NCBI GenBank assembly: GCA_002749535.1
Contig: MZZL01000398.1
Span: 62,001-126,000, forward strand
Source of the DNA: Apophysomyces variabilis
Lineage: Eukaryota; Mucoromycota; Mucoromycetes; Mucorales; Mucoraceae
Direction of reading: 5' to 3'
DNA length: 64,000 nucleotides
Positions 61,596-64,000 of this stretch are shown in pieces (position 1 is the stretch's first letter; every line of letters starts with the position of its first letter). The notes beneath the pieces are model-generated. The model saw only the letters and a list, made by a program, of their open reading frames with translations. It did no database searches and had not been told where the DNA came from. The translations under genes and the position numbers were made by a program.

Positions 61596-64000
61596 CTAGG
61601 GTTTTTGGGTCATTGGTATCTTGGAATCCAACATTTCAGTAGATTTTTCTGTAGGGCTTTCCGCGATTTTCTTGAGAAAAGGATGGGACGTTGCAGCTAA
61701 GACGCGATATATGTCAATTAAGCAATAGGCATCACCAGCTGAAGAGAAATATCAATTAGTACTCTGTTAAACAAGCAGGTTAAGATTGCAACTCTACCTG
61801 CATAAAGTATTTGCTCCGTTGTCAATGGTCGCTGTTCCCAATTACTCAATCTCTGCTTCTTATTCATACCGACGCCTAGAAAAGTCGATACTACTCCTGC
61901 TAAACCAGCCGGCGGCTTTATCCCTGCACTCTTATCCCCATCAATTTGAGGCGCTCGTAGGTGCTTGAAATCCACCATATATGCCACCTTCCAGTTTTTG
62001 GCAGCTGGGAGTGTCTCTTGAAGCAAAGTCATATCACCATTAAAGTCATAAGCTAAATCCTTAAATGTTAGCACTTGCACGGTGCAGTACCAAAACGCTT
62101 TACCTAACTTGATAGCTGATTTGTTCTCAAACATTTGCTTAAGAATAGTCTCGGCTAAACTCAATAGTCCAGTGTTAGTGGGCTCGCGCAGAGTCTTAAA
62201 GTCCAGCAGGAAGGCATGGCCTAGATCTGTCGCAATCTGCATCAAGGCTGTTCGTGGTTTGGATCTAGCAAATTGCGGTACCCATTCGGTATCAAGCCCA
62301 AAGACACGAGATTGCGTTAGGGCGACGTATAGTTCTCGAAGACTCGTATCGTTATCAACCACCTTACACTGGACTTCGGGTGGCACGCAATAGTATCTCT
62401 GTTTCAAGGTTAAAGGGCTATTTGGCCGTTTGCCTGGTGATAGTGTGCTTCGATGGGGAGAGATCTGTTCACCCCTAATGATTCCGACAAGACGGCTATG
62501 CAGAGGCAGTGCATTGTAACGACAGTAAAACTCCTGCTGACCGAGTACGCTAGCGAAATACGCAGGTGCCACAGGATCGCCGATATCAATCAATTCTTTG
62601 ACCGTTAGCTTAGCCAGGGCTGGATCTTCTTTCGCTACCAGCTCTATTAAACCGTTGTAATTCGAACTGGCTGCAATTGAGAAATCATTTTCCTCTGCCT
62701 GCTGATGCACTCGCTTAAAGATGAGATGTCGTAAGGATGCATATCTTTGAGAGAGCCATATAAAGTAATACTCCTGTTCAAGTGTTTCAGTGTCTTGCGC
62801 GATTTTCGTTCCGCAGTGCACTAAATCTCTTTGGAATGATCGTTCGTGCAGCCTTGAAAGAGGTTGGATGTGATGATCTTCAGTAGTGATCTGGAGACGT
62901 TCTGGTTCACACATCAGCTCAAAAACAAACACACCCAATATGCTTCGCTCACTTACCTTCTGTTACAATACCAAGTGATCCCGCATAATTAAACCTTAGT
63001 TGAAGATTGATGAAACGCAGTAGATCTCGCTGTAGCTCTTGCTGGTTTTCGACATATGTTGGAAGCAAACCTCCCTGGCCTACCATGAACAGTTGGTCCG
63101 CCAGACGTCGAACAGGGAACTTATAATATAGATTGAGTTTACGAATGCATGCCACTGCTTCATTGTAGTTGGCATGCCTCAGCAGAAGTTCGCATAATTT
63201 GACGCCCTCATCCTCGCATTCGCCACCTTTGCACAGCAAATTTTTCAGTGCGTAGGCATCAATAGCATAATATACCAAAAGAGGAGAAGAAATCGTATCG
63301 ATCATTCCAATACATGCGTTTTGGTGCTCACGCCCCAACTTGTATCGGTTGGCAACCTCAGGTAGTATGTCCATTAACTCTGCAAGTGTGATAGTTTCAA
63401 CAGCAACCTCATCTTCGTCATCCTCATCTTCATCCTCTTCCTCTTCGCTGTCATCAAAGGAGATTAAGTTTGGTTCATTGTTCCGTGCTGGGCTATCCTC
63501 GGCAAACGAGATCAGATCTTGCTCTTCAACCACTTTGGGTTTCTCCATAGGTGGCGTTGTTAAGAACTTCTCTAAGGCGTTGCAGACGGCTTGTGCAAGT
63601 AGACGTCGAAACTTAGTGGTCATATCTTTGTTACTGCTGTGATTCTCGAAGTAGGTTCCTATTTCAAACAACAATTGCTGCGGAAATGTCAGTTAATGAA
63701 AGACAAGAAGCGCTGAAAGTATGAAATTACCTGAACGAAAATACAGGGATCGGGAGTTTCATGCAACTGATCTGCCAACCGCGCTTCCAGATTAAAGCTT
63801 GAAGTTTCAATCTCTCGAATACGAATGTAAGTCTCTGCGTTTTTGTACACGCCTACTATCCTTGCCACGAGCTGTTCGCTATCCATTCTCACGCAGAGAT
63901 CGTGTAGCTCTTCGAACGTTAGGTATTCCAAAGACTGAGTCTTTTTATGCTCTGTTGGTGGAGGTGTAGGCAATGGTAGCCTTTGGCTTCTCGGAATGGC
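61596..64000 (-). CDS. mut-7-like 3'-5' exonuclease (5' end outside)
   Basis: DEDDy-type RNA exonuclease domain protein of the mut-7/EXD3 kind; the N-terminus lies beyond the right edge. Exons in the window: 64000-63731 (open at the edge), 63677-62957, 62901-62104, 62052-61798 and 61738-61596. The N-terminal helical part has an acidic stretch (EEEEDEDEDDEDE). Motif I is VFGLDTEWVP, motif II is restored as AIKLAYDFNGDMTLL only when the 51-nt intron 62103-62053 (branch-like TGCTAAC) is removed, and motif III is YAAGDAYCLIDIY across the 61797-61739 intron. Acts on RNA 3' ends in worms for RNAi; its role in this fungus is not known. Confidence 0.85.

Overview
The window looks like a gene-rich chromosome segment of a filamentous early-diverging fungus, most likely Mucoromycota (Mucorales-like). 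This is inferred from an adenylate cyclase with the fungal order (RA domain, LRRs, PP2C-like, cyclase), a septin, Grc3, Pex2, Aquarius and beta-carbonic anhydrase genes, and dense small introns (mostly 42-65 nt, branch sites like CTAAC). No rRNA, tRNA, CRISPR or bacterial-type operon was seen. All exon joins were worked out by eye from reading frame, splice sites and remembered family conservation; no search was run.

Layout. 1-2439: two diverged copies of a ~0.63 kb sequence in tandem. 2440-9086 (+): adenylate cyclase. 9618-10930 (-): V-ATPase subunit d. 11085-15350: decayed coding sequence and two copies of a dispersed repeat. 15868-17749 (-): an ALG12 mannosyltransferase whose reading frame runs into a complete glutaredoxin. 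18444-20952 (+): arrestin-like adaptor. 23513-24954 (+): PEX2. 25582-26080 (-): TAF13, divergent from Aquarius at 26731-31984 (+, 21 exons). 33296-35087 (+): UDP-glycosyltransferase. 36182-36625 (+): CsbD-like protein. 36626-39600: repeat- and relic-rich. 39601-40599 (+): beta-carbonic anhydrase. 41024-43760 (+): GRC3/NOL9 kinase. 44671-45735 (+): four-finger C2H2 factor. 46534-48460: element with ~330 bp terminal inverted repeats. 49634-50967 (+): unknown protein, its stop codon overlapping that of a convergent HAD hydrolase (50964-52147, -). 52148-56492: gene-poor. 56493-58230 (-): CDC10-class septin with an Asn-rich tail. 58736-59008 (-): tiny RG-rich/DPW protein. 59425-61303 (+): unknown protein with a Cys4 cluster and CUE-like end. 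61596-64000 (-): mut-7-like 3'-5' exonuclease, cut by the window edge.

The genes are separate eukaryotic housekeeping, signalling and RNA-processing units, not one pathway. The best candidates for something new are the ALG12-glutaredoxin fusion, the five-copy dispersed repeat that keeps a splice-site pair, four GC-AG introns, the tiny RG-rich/DPW gene, and the CTAG stop-codon overlap between convergent genes.
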